From positions 248,001 through 312,000 of the forward strand of contig MU863900.1 of NCBI GenBank assembly GCA_033296885.1: 64,000 nucleotides of DNA, given 5' to 3'. A program made the translations under genes and the position numbers. Below, one piece after another: positions 44,612 through 54,873 of the stretch. This DNA comes from Triangularia verruculosa (lineage: Eukaryota > Ascomycota > Sordariomycetes > Sordariales > Podosporaceae). The notes beneath the pieces are model-generated. The model saw nothing but the letters and a program-made list of their open reading frames with translations. It did no database searches and was not told where the DNA came from. Within the stretch, counting starts at the first letter, position 1. Every line of letters begins with the position of its first letter.

Positions 44612-44970
44612 CAAGCGACACGCATGTAAATACCTCTAGAGCATACGCCTCGCACGTTCCCTTTCCCCACACGTCCCAATTTTACGTTTTTCCAGTTTCC
44701 ATTCTTTCTTTCAGAGATTCCTAAACAAAGTCAAATCAGGGGTGGCAAAGGTCTGGCAACATAAGGTAGTACTATGTGACAAATAGTTCCCGTAATACCT
44801 ATTCTGCTTTCCCCTTCCTCCACTTGGTTAGGTGCGAGACGTTTGATGACTACCTAGGTTAGGTAGTTGGTCTCTAAAAAGGATTTCTGGACAGTGCGTT
44901 CTTCATCGCTACAGCGTAGTCTGAGATTATCACCGATGGATCTGACACACCGAGGACCCTCCTGAACTGT

Positions 44971-45125
44971 TTAGTAGGTAGCCTGGAAAAGGAATCGGAA
45001 GGCAGCTCCAGTCTCATTATTGACGATTGCGAAGAAGAGGGAGAGGTTGGTCCCTACGGGGGACTGAATGGTGGCCTGGTCGAACGGGAGGTTGTGGCGG
45101 TTGGTGGCGTACGTCAAGCAATAGG
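44971..45125 (-). pseudogene. Short protein-like relic, unknown family
   Basis: On the minus strand a 48-residue open stretch reads LTYATNRHNLPFDQATIQSP, then TNLSLFFAIVNNETGAAFRF, LFQATY and a stop. It looks like the C-terminal exon of a protein, but no upstream exon is visible. It adjoins the accessory island and may be what is left of a decayed gene. Confidence 0.22.
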
Positions 45126-45247
45126 TATACAACCCGTGTAGTTAGTGTTGTAACACCGAAATCTGGACACAATTCGTCACGTGACTTCTTGCCGCTTTAT
45201 CTGTCCTAGATTAGGCGGAGCTCAGGACCGGCTCATCTTCGGCTCCG

Positions 45248-45375
45248 GTCTGCTCACCTCGCTCAGGGACTGCTCAGAGTCTGCTCACCTCGCTCAGGGA
45301 TTGATCAGGGTTTGTTCACCGTGCTCAGGGCTGCTCTGGGTTGCTTATGGTCTGCCTCACCCTGCTAATAGTTTC
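45248..45375 (+). repeat. Degenerate tandem array, CTGCTCACC-GCTCAGGG units (left copy)
   Basis: Five to six imperfect units of about 20 bp, for example TCTGCTCACCTCGCTCAGGG, then TTGTTCACCGTGCTCAGGG and TTGCTTATGGTCTGCCTCACC. Differences are largely C/T. The same unit is tandemly repeated at 55315-55512 in the same orientation. Confidence 0.7.
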
Positions 45376-45808
45376 CTCACTCACTACTGATGGTACTCTT
45401 ACAAGCTTGTTCTATGACGCTAGTCCAGGACTCCTATGAAAGTGCTCTCTCACGAAAAATTCGTGCTCTAGCAGCTTGAGTTCGCATCTCAAACATCAAA
45501 CCTATCTCATCTGCTGACCCAACCCGAATGTCTCTAACAGCATGCAGAATGTATAGGGTCTTGCCGTTATCGGATACCTGCAGCGGAGGGGCCAGCCTTT
45601 GTTTAGCGCTCTAGGGTGCTTAAGCGGTTGGGAACCTGCGTACCGCGTATTCCGGGAATGTTTGGTCGTAGACGAGGGGTTCCCCGAATGGCCCGAGGTA
45701 GTAATAGGCGGGCCTAGTAAAGCCGCTGTTTTTAAGAAAACCTTTAGAAAACACGTGCGTGGCTGCGATGACGACGGGAAAAGAAATAGGGACGGCCGAG
45801 AAGCGCCT

Positions 45809-45957
45809 CTATCCCGATTGGGGGAGGAGCCGCTCGGCCCCCGTAGCTGCGTCCCAAAGGCGGACCGTGTCTTCGTGAGAGCCCGACACGATCAGCCGGC
45901 TATCCGGCGAGAAGGCGACGGCGAGGACCCAGCGCAAATGGCCTTGCAACGTCTGTA
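45809..45957 (-). pseudogene. WD40 repeat relic
   Basis: The minus strand reads LQGHLRWVLAVAFSPDSRLI, VSGSHEDTVRLWDAATG, then AERLLPQSG and a stop: one complete WD40 repeat (GH ... WD). Such highly similar repeats form the C-terminal half of fungal NACHT-WD40 (HET-E-type) receptors. No NACHT part belongs to it here. The sequence just upstream, toward 46.1 kb, is AT-rich. It is a fragment of a lost NLR-class gene, next to and on the same strand as the intact NLR-type gene. Confidence 0.7.
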
Positions 45958-46638
45958 AATGTATACTGCGAGGGATCTAGCGTTCGAGGATCGGTATGTC
46001 TTTCCTCCATTTTCAGCTTTCTCATTACTTTGGGCAGGGCTGTCTGAATATCTTTTTTCTTTTCCTTTGCTTTTGTTTCTTGACTTTTGTTAGTGACTCT
46101 GTTATACTATATTTCTACTTGAATTGTCTTTTAGTCGTCGGGTCTTTGGAATAGCATTTCCATTAGCCTTCATTTTCAACTCCTCTGTCTTAGGGTTAAA
46201 CTGCACTAAACACACGTACAGCTAAAGCGGCTAGTCGTTTGCTCCGTCCCCTTACAATAACGTACTCGAACTAGCCCCCTTCCCTCGCTGCCGCTCTGCT
46301 GACCCATTCTAACTGGTGGCGTAGTAAATCTTTTCTAATGATGATACTTAGATAACGATATAGGTTGAAATACTGCACGTCATACTTAATATAAAAGTGG
46401 GATCAGCAGGTCATTACTATATCAGGAGCGAATATCTAGAAGATGCTAGAATTCATACATAAGTATATATTTACACATTCTCCCAGACCCTTTTGGTGGT
46501 ATGCTATGATTAAAAAAATGTGAGAGAAACAGTAAGGAGAAAAGGAGAAAAGTGCAGATATAACGTGGGAAACGAATGTGCTGTTTTATGGCTTTGGCTG
46601 TAATAGCTACACCATCGCTTCCTCCCAGTTCTCAGCAG
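45958..46638. other. AT-rich decayed segment
   Basis: About 680 bp of AT-rich sequence between the WD40 relic and the NLR-type gene. Its first half has long T/A runs. The last 60 bp still read LAAENWEEAMV in a shifted minus frame (46601-46640), an ankyrin remnant beyond the present stop of the NLR gene. Confidence 0.5.
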
Positions 46639-49600
46639 CTAAGTGTAGTGGCGGCTGTCTATCTCCATCGCTACGGTGGTGGCGCCATTCTGTAACAGTA
46701 GCTTCACCGCTTCCTTCCCTTCATGTTGACTACCACTTAAAGAAATATGTGTAAGATTAACCCCTATAAAACCACGGTCCGAAGCGTGCCAGTATAGATG
46801 CTTCTCGAAGCTCTTCTGTAGTAAAGCCTTGCAAAAGGATTTGACATATGGGCTGAGGACGTTTAACGATAACTCTGCTTGATTTAGAAGCGCCTCGATT
46901 GCTGCCGACCGTACGAGCCCCTCCTGATCCTCGAGCCTTGCTGCGATACCCTGCAGCATCTCCTCCGGGAGGTTGGCTCGCCTTTGAAGCGCCTGGATTG
47001 TTGCCCGCCGCATGCGCTCGTTCTGATCCTTGAGCCCTGCTGCGATGCCCTGCAGCATCTCCTCTGTGAGGTCGGCTCGCCCTTGAAGCGCCTTAATTGC
47101 TGCCCACCGTACGGGCATCTCCGGATCCTCGAGCCTTGCTGCGATACCCTGCAGCATCTCCTCCGGGAGGTTGGCTCGCCTTTGAAGCGCCTGGATTGTT
47201 GCCCGCCGCATGCGCTCGTTNNNNNNNNNNNNNNNNNNNNNNNNNNNNNNNNNNNNNNNNNNNNNNNNNNNNNNNNNNNNNNNNNNNNNNNNNNNNNNNN
47301 NNNNNNNNNNNNNNNNNNTTCTGATCCTTGAGCCCTGCTGCGATGCCCTGCAGCATCTCCTCTGTGAGGTCGGCTCGCCCTTGAAGCGCCTCGATTGCTG
47401 CTAACCGTACGTTTATCTCCGGATCCTTGAGCCCTGCTGCGATACCCTGCAGCATCTCCTCTGTAAGGTCGGCTCGCCTTTGAAGTACCTTAATTATTGC
47501 CGACCGTACGTTCCTCTCCGGATCCTTGAGCCCTGCTGCGATGCCTTGCAGTATTTCCTCCGGGAGGTCGGCTCGCCTTTGAAGCGCCTCGATTGCTGCC
47601 GACCGTACGAGCCCCTCCTGATCCTTGAGCCCTACTGCGATGCCCTGTAGTATTTCCTCCGGGAGGTCGGCTTGCCTTTGAAGCGCCTTGATTGCTGTCC
47701 ACTGTACGTCCTTCTCCGGATCCTTAAGCCCTGCTGCGATGCCCTGTAGTATTTCCTCCGGGAGGTCGGCTCGCCTTTGAAGCGCCTGGATTGCTGCCCA
47801 CCGTACGTCCCTCTCCGGATCCTTGAGCCCTGCTGCGATGCTTTGCAGTATTTCCTCCGGGAGGTCGGCTCGCCTTTGAAGTGCCTGGATTGCTGCCCAC
47901 CGTACGTCCCACTCCGGATCTTTGAGCCCTGTTGCGATGCTTTGTAGTATTTCCTCCGGGAGGTCGGCTCGCCCTTGAAGCGCCTCGATTACTGCCGACC
48001 GTACGTCCCTCTTCGGATCCTCGAGCCTTGCTGCGATGCCCTGTAGTATCTCCTCTGTAAGGTCGGCTCGCCCTTGAAGCGCCTCGATTGCTGCTAACCG
48101 TACGTTTATCTCCGGATCCTTAAGCCCTGCTGCGATGCCCTGTAGTATTTCCTCTGTGAGGTCGGCTCGCCCTTGAAGCGCCTTAATTGCTGCCGACCGT
48201 ACGTCCCTCTCCGGATCCTTGAGCCCTGCTGCGATGCTTTGCAGTATTTCCTCCGGGAGGTCGGCTCGCCTTTGAAGCGCCTCGATTGCTGCCCACCGTA
48301 CGTCCCTCTCCGGATCCTTGAGCCCTGCTGCGATGCCTTGCAGTATTTCCTCCGGGAGGTCGGCTCGCCTTTGAAGCGCCTCGATTGCTGCCGACCGTAC
48401 GTCCCTCTCCGGATCCTCAAGCCTTGCTGCGATGCCTTGCAGCATCTCCTCCGGAAGGTCGGCTCGCCTTTTAAGCGCCTGGATTGCTGCCCGCCGCACG
48501 TCCGGCTCCTGATCCTTGAGTCGTGCTGCGATGCCTTGTAGGATCGTCTCCGGTAAGCCATTATGCTGATATCTTAAGAGAACCAAGACAGCAATACATA
48601 GGCCTTTAGAAGCGCAGTCGTTCAGCCAGGGAGATGCGACGTTTATGACACTGGATGGCACTGCTGTTCGTCTGGATAGCGAGTCCAGAAAAATCGATCT
48701 TGCATCTTCAGATGCTTGCTTTAATGTATTGACCAGAACCTGCTCTGGACACTCCATTTCGCGGGCTAACATGGAACTCCCTATAAAGTCGCATTCAAAC
48801 AGCAGCCACTGTTCGAGTTGGTTTTCTAGCCTCGCTCGAAGTCCCGTGAAATTCGACTCCTTCCGCTCGACTTCGCTTAGGCAGTGCATGACTAGGCGCT
48901 GATGCGTAGGACCCAGGAGGTCGCGTGGCTCCTCCTCAATCGTCTGGAAGAAGCCAAGTGCCTCTCCGTCAGCATCAAGTAAGCCGGCGACAAAACGCCA
49001 GAAAATATCGTAGCGAGGATGGTATTTATGCTCCTGAAGGAAAGTGGCAGGTTCGATATAATTACGATTCCCACCGCTGAGTTGGAGATAATTGGGCTGT
49101 TGTTTAGCTTTCCACTGTCGAATGAAATACCGTGCTGCAAAATACTCTTGAAAGGTAAGGTGTATAAAGTGGTAATTTCGATCGCAGTCCTTTGATGAGG
49201 GGTCTGAGGTTCGTAAAAAAGAAAGGTGTCCGAGCGTCTCATCAAGCAAGAGGTTCGTCCCAGCGGAATTATATTGCTCGGAAATAGCGTCGCGATGTCT
49301 TGGCTCAAAGTCGATAATATCGCTATACATGCCAGTGAAGGCGAGAACCTCAAGAAGATAGACCTCATCTTTGGCAGAGTTGCTGATCTCGGCCGGGCGA
49401 GCGACGCGTACTTGACTCTGCTTTCGCTTCTCCAGTCTCACAATATCCTTCTTCCACAGATTTTCCTCGATGGCTTTGTAAATAGCAGTCATAGTCTGCG
49501 GCACGGTTTTATCGCTGAAACTGTCCCAAGTGTAACAGAGTGCATCCAGCTGAATAGGGATCCGTACAAGGTCTTGTATTAGCGGATGGGCTTCGAGGTA

Positions 49601-51648
49601 CGACTGAATATCTTCGACCGTTTTCGGATCAAATGTAGTTCGAAGGTACTCGACCACCTGAGCCGGGTAGAATCCAACGGTTTCCAGTTCAAGGTCTGGG
49701 GAACGGACTCCCCTAGGGAGTGAGACGTGCGGTCGGGACGTAATAATAACGCTAGGTTGGTTTAACAGGTGCTTAAGAAAAGAGAAATTCGGGTTATTGT
49801 CGTCCAAGAGTTGAGATATCTCGTCAAGACCGTCAAGGATAAACAGAGTCTTTTGGCCATTACTGTCGACCGTACGGAAAAGTTCCTTAGCAAGAATGCT
49901 ACACTTTAGGTGTTGGTCAAAATACTCATAACAAAACAATCCCTCGAGGTTATATGGCGGAGATGACCATCCTTTTAGCCTCCGTAGAGGCACCCAAAGT
50001 ATGCGGTCGAACAACTCGTTCCACTTTCGAAACTCTCCAGAATGACGGATAAATTCATTGACCATCTTCTTACACAGGGTAGTCTTCCCGACCCCGGCGC
50101 GTCCATGGATTAAGATTCTTCTTGGGTTTGTCGTCTGGCCGTTGGAGTCTTTGCGCGGATCGAAGAGAGACGACAATTTCACTTGAATATTCCTTTCCGG
50201 CGTCTCAACCTTCAGCCGAGCGGTGAGTGAAAAAGGGGATTTGTGAGGTGCTGCGTCCTTTTCCGATCCTTTCTCTGGGTTTTCTCTAGGCTTCCCGATA
50301 ATGGCGAGATTGATGTAGCAGCGATCCATGGACAACGTATCGCCCGACAGTCGCTCAATCTTCAGTTTCTCCTGGGTATAGTGTCTTTCACGAATCCAAC
50401 CGTCTGCTTGCTCCAGTGGACTTCCTTCACGAATCGTCTTGAGCATTACCTCGATCTTGCGGGACACATGGCCGAAATCATCACTCTCCGTGCAGTCCTT
50501 CTTGCACTCATTTGTGCAGTTGTTGTGGGCGAATTTGTTCATCATGACGTGGGGTCGATCAAGCCGCTGCGTCTTAAAATCCGATAGGGTTGCCGAGTAC
50601 TTATTGACCAGCTAGTAGGCATTAGTAGGGCAGCTAGACTAGTCAACGTTTTGATACGTACCAGCTGTGGTTGGCAAGACAAGAACACAGGTAACCAAAG
50701 GAGGAAAAAGACGAGTAGCCAAGGTGAAAACAAATCAAGCAGGCAAGCTGATGTCAGAGCTACTAGCCACGCCAGTAATATCCATGTCGACACCATCCAA
50801 GCCAGATGAAACTTCCGGAGAAGAACGGTATTCCTCGCTTCCCAGAACACAACTACTTGGTAGTCGTGGTTCTTCGTTAGCGTTATAAACCCTTTCGTAA
50901 GTTCGTCGAGGTCGGGGGTCGCGCCCAGTGTGTAATCAATCAGTGCAGTCACTGTTTGGTCTTGCAGGGCGGCCAGGGCTTTCAATAGGAGGCCAGGCAT
51001 GTTTTTGAACGCAGTGCCTCGGAAAGGTGTAGCCAAAAAGACGACGCCTCGTGTTGCCCTTGTGAGAGAAGGCGAATCGGCGTTGTCCTTGGTGTGCTGA
51101 TTATCAATCTCGAGAGCCTTTATCAAGATAATACCACCAAGACACGATGCGATGAAGAGAATGGGCCTTGTGGTATTTGCCTTTAGGTGCTGTATGCTGT
51201 CGCGCAAAGACTGGGCAGACTCGTGGAGCGTCGTGGGAACTGACGACTGCTGACGTAGGTCGGCAGGCCAGTCGCATGTGAAGATGCGAGCTGCTCCCAC
51301 TCGGCTCGGGAGCATTCGCCGGTCGGCCAGCCAGTTAACGGTATTGTTGGGATCGTTGGTGTCTACCCATACCCACGTGTCCGGCGACTTTGTGTCAAGG
51401 CCATGAATGGCAATGATGTCGATGTCGGTGTTTGCCTCGTTCTTGTCAGGGTTGACTTGACGGAGGCTGACGCCTGGCCGAGCGGACCGTGTGGAATCTG
51501 AAGTGGGCTTCACCGAAGACAATGCCCGCGTGGAACGCGTAAGCGGGAAACGGAACCAAAGACAAGCGGCAGTTGCGCCGACCAGGAGACAAAGGACAGT
51601 TGTCCATCCGGGCAGAGAGGTGCCCTGGCTGAGGTTGACGGAAATCAT
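46639..51648 (-). CDS. NLR-type receptor: SesB-like hydrolase - NACHT - HEAT repeats - ankyrin remnant
   Basis: Fungal NOD-like receptor candidate (allorecognition or heterokaryon-incompatibility class). Exon 1 (50662-51648) has an N-terminal TM segment, then an alpha/beta-hydrolase of SesB type: IIAIHGLDTKSPDTWVW, the nucleophile region FIASCLGGIILIKAL, VVFLATPFRGT, and a hydrophobic stretch with two possible TM helices. A 50-nt intron (50612-50661; GTACGT, ACTAATG, TAG) joins it to LVNKYSATLSDFKTQRLDRP. Exon 2: NACHT with Walker A GRAGVGKTT (about residue 499) and Walker B LFILDGLDE (about 585), ITSRP, and the winged-helix part FIHLTFQEYFAARYF. From about residue 1018 come some 16 HEAT units of 33 residues. 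The end reads GKEAVKLLLQNGA and DSRHYT, a truncated ankyrin repeat. The 98-N gap at 47221-47318 breaks the frame. The first ATG in frame is 51648. Confidence 0.82.
46850..48535 (-). repeat. Near-identical 99-bp tandem repeats (HEAT units of the NLR gene)
   Basis: Units of 33 codons, consensus GIAAGLKDPERDVRSAAIEA plus LQRRADLPEEILQ: twelve complete units above the gap, one broken by it and three below. Variation is concentrated at a few codons (PERD/PEIN/QEGL/QNER, RS/RW/RL and E/K/Q before AL), while the rest is almost fixed at nucleotide level. That pattern, high identity plus variable surface positions, is typical of allorecognition repeats under concerted evolution. Confidence 0.9.
47221..47318. 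other. Assembly gap (98 N) inside the HEAT repeat array
   Basis: The low side ends GCTCGTT and the high side begins TTCTGATCC; elsewhere the repeat reads GCTCGTTCTGATCC, so the flanks share TT. The true distance should be a multiple of 99 minus 2, for example 97 (one hidden unit) or -2 (none). Either restores the frame that the 98-N filler breaks. Confidence 0.8.
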
Positions 51649-52309
51649 TGTCGAGGCAGAGGCAGAGGCAGAGGCAGAGGTAGGCTGAGGAGCTTGTACG
51701 GACAAGACCCCGCGCCGCGGATGCTGTGCTTCGGTGAATGTTGGCGGGACTGCTCCTAAGCGGAGGTTCTTCGTTGCCGGTGTGTATGGTGGAGTAAGTC
51801 AAGAGCGTTTAATACCGATCGCTTCTGGGGGAGAAAGGTCCAAATGCCTGGTGTTAGAAGCTGAACTGTTGGCGATTCTCGCTCAACCCGCATTGGGTAG
51901 CACGTTCGAAACCAGGGAGCGTCCACGTCCAATCATTTCGATCCGCGGGGCCAGACGCCAATGGCGGTTGCGGCCAACGCTGTCTCGCCTAAGTAGTCGC
52001 GACGCAATTGGATATCCGCTCGGAGCCCAACCAAACGGCAGACCATCAAACACCGTCTATCGCCTTTACAAGTGAGGAACGCGCGTCTCGAGAAGCTCCC
52101 AATTGTGTCAAGATAACGCGTGAGACGTGGAAACTGTGGAGGCACGGTATAGTAATAGAGCTGAGCTTCCCTGGAGTTATGGCCGGCGAGTTTAGCTAAC
52201 AGCGTGCGCGCAGTACCCTCCGTGAGTCCGGCTGCTAAAGGCAGACAGACGCGCCGACCCGTCCGACCCGACGACTAGCTAGCTCCCGTCGCTCCCGCCC
52301 GCATCCCAC
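51649..52309. other. Divergent intergenic, 660 bp, with GAGGCA hexamer run
   Basis: Promoter space between the NLR-type gene (-) and the DUF6601-like gene (+). It begins with GAGGCA repeated about five times (51652-51680), in the 5' leader of the NLR gene; in the NLR frame this would read Ser-Ala repeats, without an ATG. Other frames show nothing recognisable. Confidence 0.45.
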
Positions 52310-53417
52310 ATGGCTCCACCAGACTACTTGCTCTGGCCGGTGCGTTAGCAGCCCTACTGGCCTTCTAGCGTTTATACCCTCTGACGATATGCGTATATAG
52401 CTCGAAACCGAGGTGCTCGGGGAGAAGGAGAAAGAGAAGCCCGCTACGGATATATTACCGGCTACCTACCACTACCACGAGGCCGCCGGAAGGCGCGCGG
52501 TCGGTAACCCGGCGAAGGACATACCGGCCTTCTTACGCAGGGAGCTTTCCCTCGGGGACCTAGCTGATATGATGCAGCACCTATGGTTTGCCGGCGCAAA
52601 GCGTCCCGCCATGCCGCTGCACTCTCATGTCGCCATAGGTCGGGAGATTACTATTACCGACCGGATGGATCTGCACCTCCTCTGGGACAACAAGGGGAAG
52701 CTCTTCATTAAGCCCGTCCCACGCTTTCTCTTCGATCCAGCTTTTTGCAGCACCAACCTACAATGCCCGGATGCCTGCGCCTGCCACGACCCTCCGGCGG
52801 ATACGTGCCGGGGAATCCCACGGAGAGTCGCCCTCGGCTTCCTTTACACGTACGCCTGTCTCGTATCGTCGGAGAGCGACTTCTATATCGCTAACGAAAA
52901 TCACCTCTTGCCTTACAGGGAAGACGACAAGCCACTAGAATGGGCAGACTGGAAGATCCTGGCCAGAGAGCTCCTCCGAATGTATGAGCGCGAACTAGAT
53001 GTTGTCCACCCTCGCTTCCTGCGTGCCGAGCTCCGTCTCTCCCGTATCAATATCATCCACCGCTTAACTAGCCTCCCACTGTTCAACCCTTACCTCCGCG
53101 GTCGGCACAACTACGGTAGCTTCTTCCGCGATAACCTCACCTGGATAACTACTGCCACCGTCTTCATCGCCCTGGTGCTGACCGCGATGCAGGTCGGCCT
53201 CGCCACGGAACGGCTTAAGGAAAACGCCGCCTTCCAGCAGGCGTCGTACGGCTTTACCGTCTTCGCTATCTTAGGTCCTTTGTGCGCGTTCGGCTTGGTG
53301 GTCCTAGACGCGCTATTCCATCTCGTCAAGGACCTGCCGTCGCTTCTCAGAGGACAGCGCAGCCGCACGGCGCCCAACCGCACTATATCTGGTGCTGAGC
53401 CGGAGGCTTCCGCCTAG
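52310..53417 (+). CDS. DUF6601-like fungal membrane protein
   Basis: Exon 1 (52310-52339) encodes MAPPDYLLWP; a 61-nt intron (GTGCGT, CTCTGACG, TAG) leads to exon 2 (52401-53417), LETEVLGEKEKEKPATDILP and on, 348 residues in all. The tiny first exon is needed because exon 2 has no upstream ATG. Conserved words I associate with DUF6601: MMQHLWFAGAKRPAMPLHSH, MDLHLLWDNKGKLFIKPVPR, FLFDPAFCSTNLQCPDACAC, ALGFLYTYACLVSSESDF, EWADWKILARELL. Two TM helices near the C-terminus (WITTATVFIALVLTAMQVGL and FTVFAILGPLCAFGLVVLDA). Function unknown; members are common in repeat-rich accessory regions of ascomycetes. GC-rich and undamaged, unlike the sequence after it. Confidence 0.8.
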
Positions 53418-53674
53418 ACTAGATATTCTAGCCCGGGTACCAGTTGATGGCGCTGCTTCTTGACTAGCGAGGTAATCTCACAACCCACAGTTCTGCGGAG
53501 CTCGGGACGGTGAGTGACTAATCAGAGGGATCAGAAGAACGGACTAATGAGGAACGGATCATTAGATTATGGAGATAATCCAACGATCCAGGAAATGGAT
53601 TATGGGATTATTGCAATGATCCAGCGATCTGGATGTAGGATTATGGAGGCTTGGCAATGATCCGGGAAGACTAA
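53418..53674. other. Start of repeat-rich tract after the DUF6601-like gene
   Basis: Contains several copies of ATGATCC/GGATCAT-like words (53530-53660) that may be the 5' part of the LTR-like repeat described next. No gene seen. Confidence 0.4.
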
Positions 53675-53864
53675 GGTCTATATATACGGAGGAACTAGAT
53701 AGCTTGTAGATAGTTCCGCAGTATGCAATCACAGCTTGTATTCACGGTATCCTTGTGTTTATATTGAGATATCTTGTTATGCACTGTTTAACTGCACCGA
53801 ACTAATTGTTAGAAGTAGCCTTCGACCGAGTATCCCTTTTAGAGGTTCTGTACAGGGGTTCGTC
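53675..53864 (+). repeat. LTR-like repeat, copy A (left arm of inverted pair)
   Basis: Begins GGTCTATATATACGGAGGAA, contains TAGATAGTTCCGCA and CTGCACCGAAC, and ends TTTTAGAGGTTCTGTACAGG plus GGTTCGTC. Copy B at 54104-54304 is the reverse complement with scattered changes. The TATA-like start, the conserved end GGTTCGTC and the presence of a third 3' end at 54470 suggest retrotransposon LTRs, possibly copia-like; no polymerase frame is left. Confidence 0.6.
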
Positions 53865-54103
53865 CAATGGAAGAAGTCCACTAAGAGAAAGAAAAGCGCC
53901 AAGCTCGAAAGAACCGCATCTAGCACGATTGCCTTTTTCTGCCTATCTAGACCGCCGAGAGGCTGAACTAATAATACGTTTGCCCATGCCGCTTGTGGCT
54001 TGTTTGCTCGCTTTACTTCCCAACGATTGGTCCAGGACTTGCAGTTTACTGTGCTGTTGGTCGTGGCCAAGGCCTGTTGGTGGTTACGTGTGATATCAAC
54101 TGT
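53865..54103. other. Spacer between inverted LTR-like copies
   Basis: About 240 bp. A minus-strand frame crosses it and reads a hydrophobic segment (VLDAVLSSLALFFLLVDFF), but it has no recognisable family and runs into both repeats. Confidence 0.3.
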
Positions 54104-54304
54104 GACGAACCCTTATCTAGAACCTCTGAAAGGGATACACAGTTGAAGGTAGCTTCTAGATGGATGGTTCGGTGCAGCCAAAAGGTGCATAATAATAGAC
54201 TTGTCTCAATGTAATCACAATGCCTGATTAATACTTATACAGTATTTGTATTGTATATTGCGGAACTATCTATGAGCTATCTAGTACCTCCGTATATATA
54301 GACC
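54104..54304 (-). repeat. LTR-like repeat, copy B (right arm of inverted pair)
   Basis: Reverse complement of copy A: starts GACGAACCCTTATCTAGAAC and ends CCTCCGTATATATAGACC. The arms are separated by about 240 bp, so the locus could fold into a large hairpin. Many differences are C/T or G/A. Confidence 0.6.
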
Positions 54305-54469
54305 ATGCCAAGCCCCTGATCATGGATCATTCTCAATGATCAGTGATCCTGATTATTGATCATTCCTCCAAGTCCATGATCAATCTCTTATTGGTTGGTT
54401 CCTGACTCTCAATGATTGGGCGAGGCTGTCTGCGCTCCACTCCCAGTGTCAGGGTCGTGACATCAACCC

Positions 54470-54507
54470 AGTATCCCTCTCAGAGGTTCTGATCAAGGGT
54501 TCGTCAC
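54470..54507 (+). repeat. Third copy of the LTR-like 3' end
   Basis: AGTATCCCTCTCAGAGGTTC followed by TGATCAAGGGTTCGTCACA matches the last 38 bp of copies A and B. Sequence after it differs from that after copy A, so it is a separate insertion or fragment. Confidence 0.6.
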
Positions 54508-54640
54508 ACTCCTTGACACCCTCATGCTGCAGCGGATGATGATTCAAAAGAAGACGAGAATCCACGAGGGAAATAGCCTTAAGAATCCGGAAGCGTGGTT
54601 TTATCCACAATCGCCTACAGACTTGTTGTGTATTGCCATT

Positions 54641-54873
54641 AGAAGCTATTTATGGCTTCGATAAAGGCAGCGATTCCCTATGCCTTGTTGCCTAAGTCTA
54701 ACGTAGAAGCTGTTTCTGGCTCCAGCAAAGGCAGACCATCGCTGCCTACACAGGCAAAATGAAAAAAGCCGTTTCTGGCTTTAGCAGAGGCTGGGATTTC
54801 ATGTCATGATCCTAACGCTGCCTTAGGCTAAATGATTTGTATATAGAAGCTGTTTCTGACTCTGCAAAGGCAG
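54641..54873 (+). repeat. Four spaced copies of an AGAAGCTGTTTCTGGCTCCA... unit
   Basis: A 28-30 bp word, AGAAGCTGTTTCTGGCTCCA plus GCAAAGGCAG, occurs at about 54641, 54705, 54765 and 54845, spaced 60-80 bp apart, with mostly C/T and G/A differences. Between the copies GCCTTG-type and GCTGCCTA words also recur. Origin unknown; possibly the remains of a tandem satellite or a repeated internal element region. Confidence 0.6.

Noticed and set aside
45248..45375. Possible CRISPR-like array
   Set aside because: Units are degenerate, directly adjoining and without unique spacers; a eukaryotic minisatellite fits better.
45599..45958. 119-residue plus-strand open frame
   Set aside because: Starts with TTG and is the antisense of the WD40 relic.
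53777..54070. 97-residue minus-strand frame with a hydrophobic run
   Set aside because: Runs through both LTR-like arms and the spacer, no conserved words; not accepted as a transposon protein.
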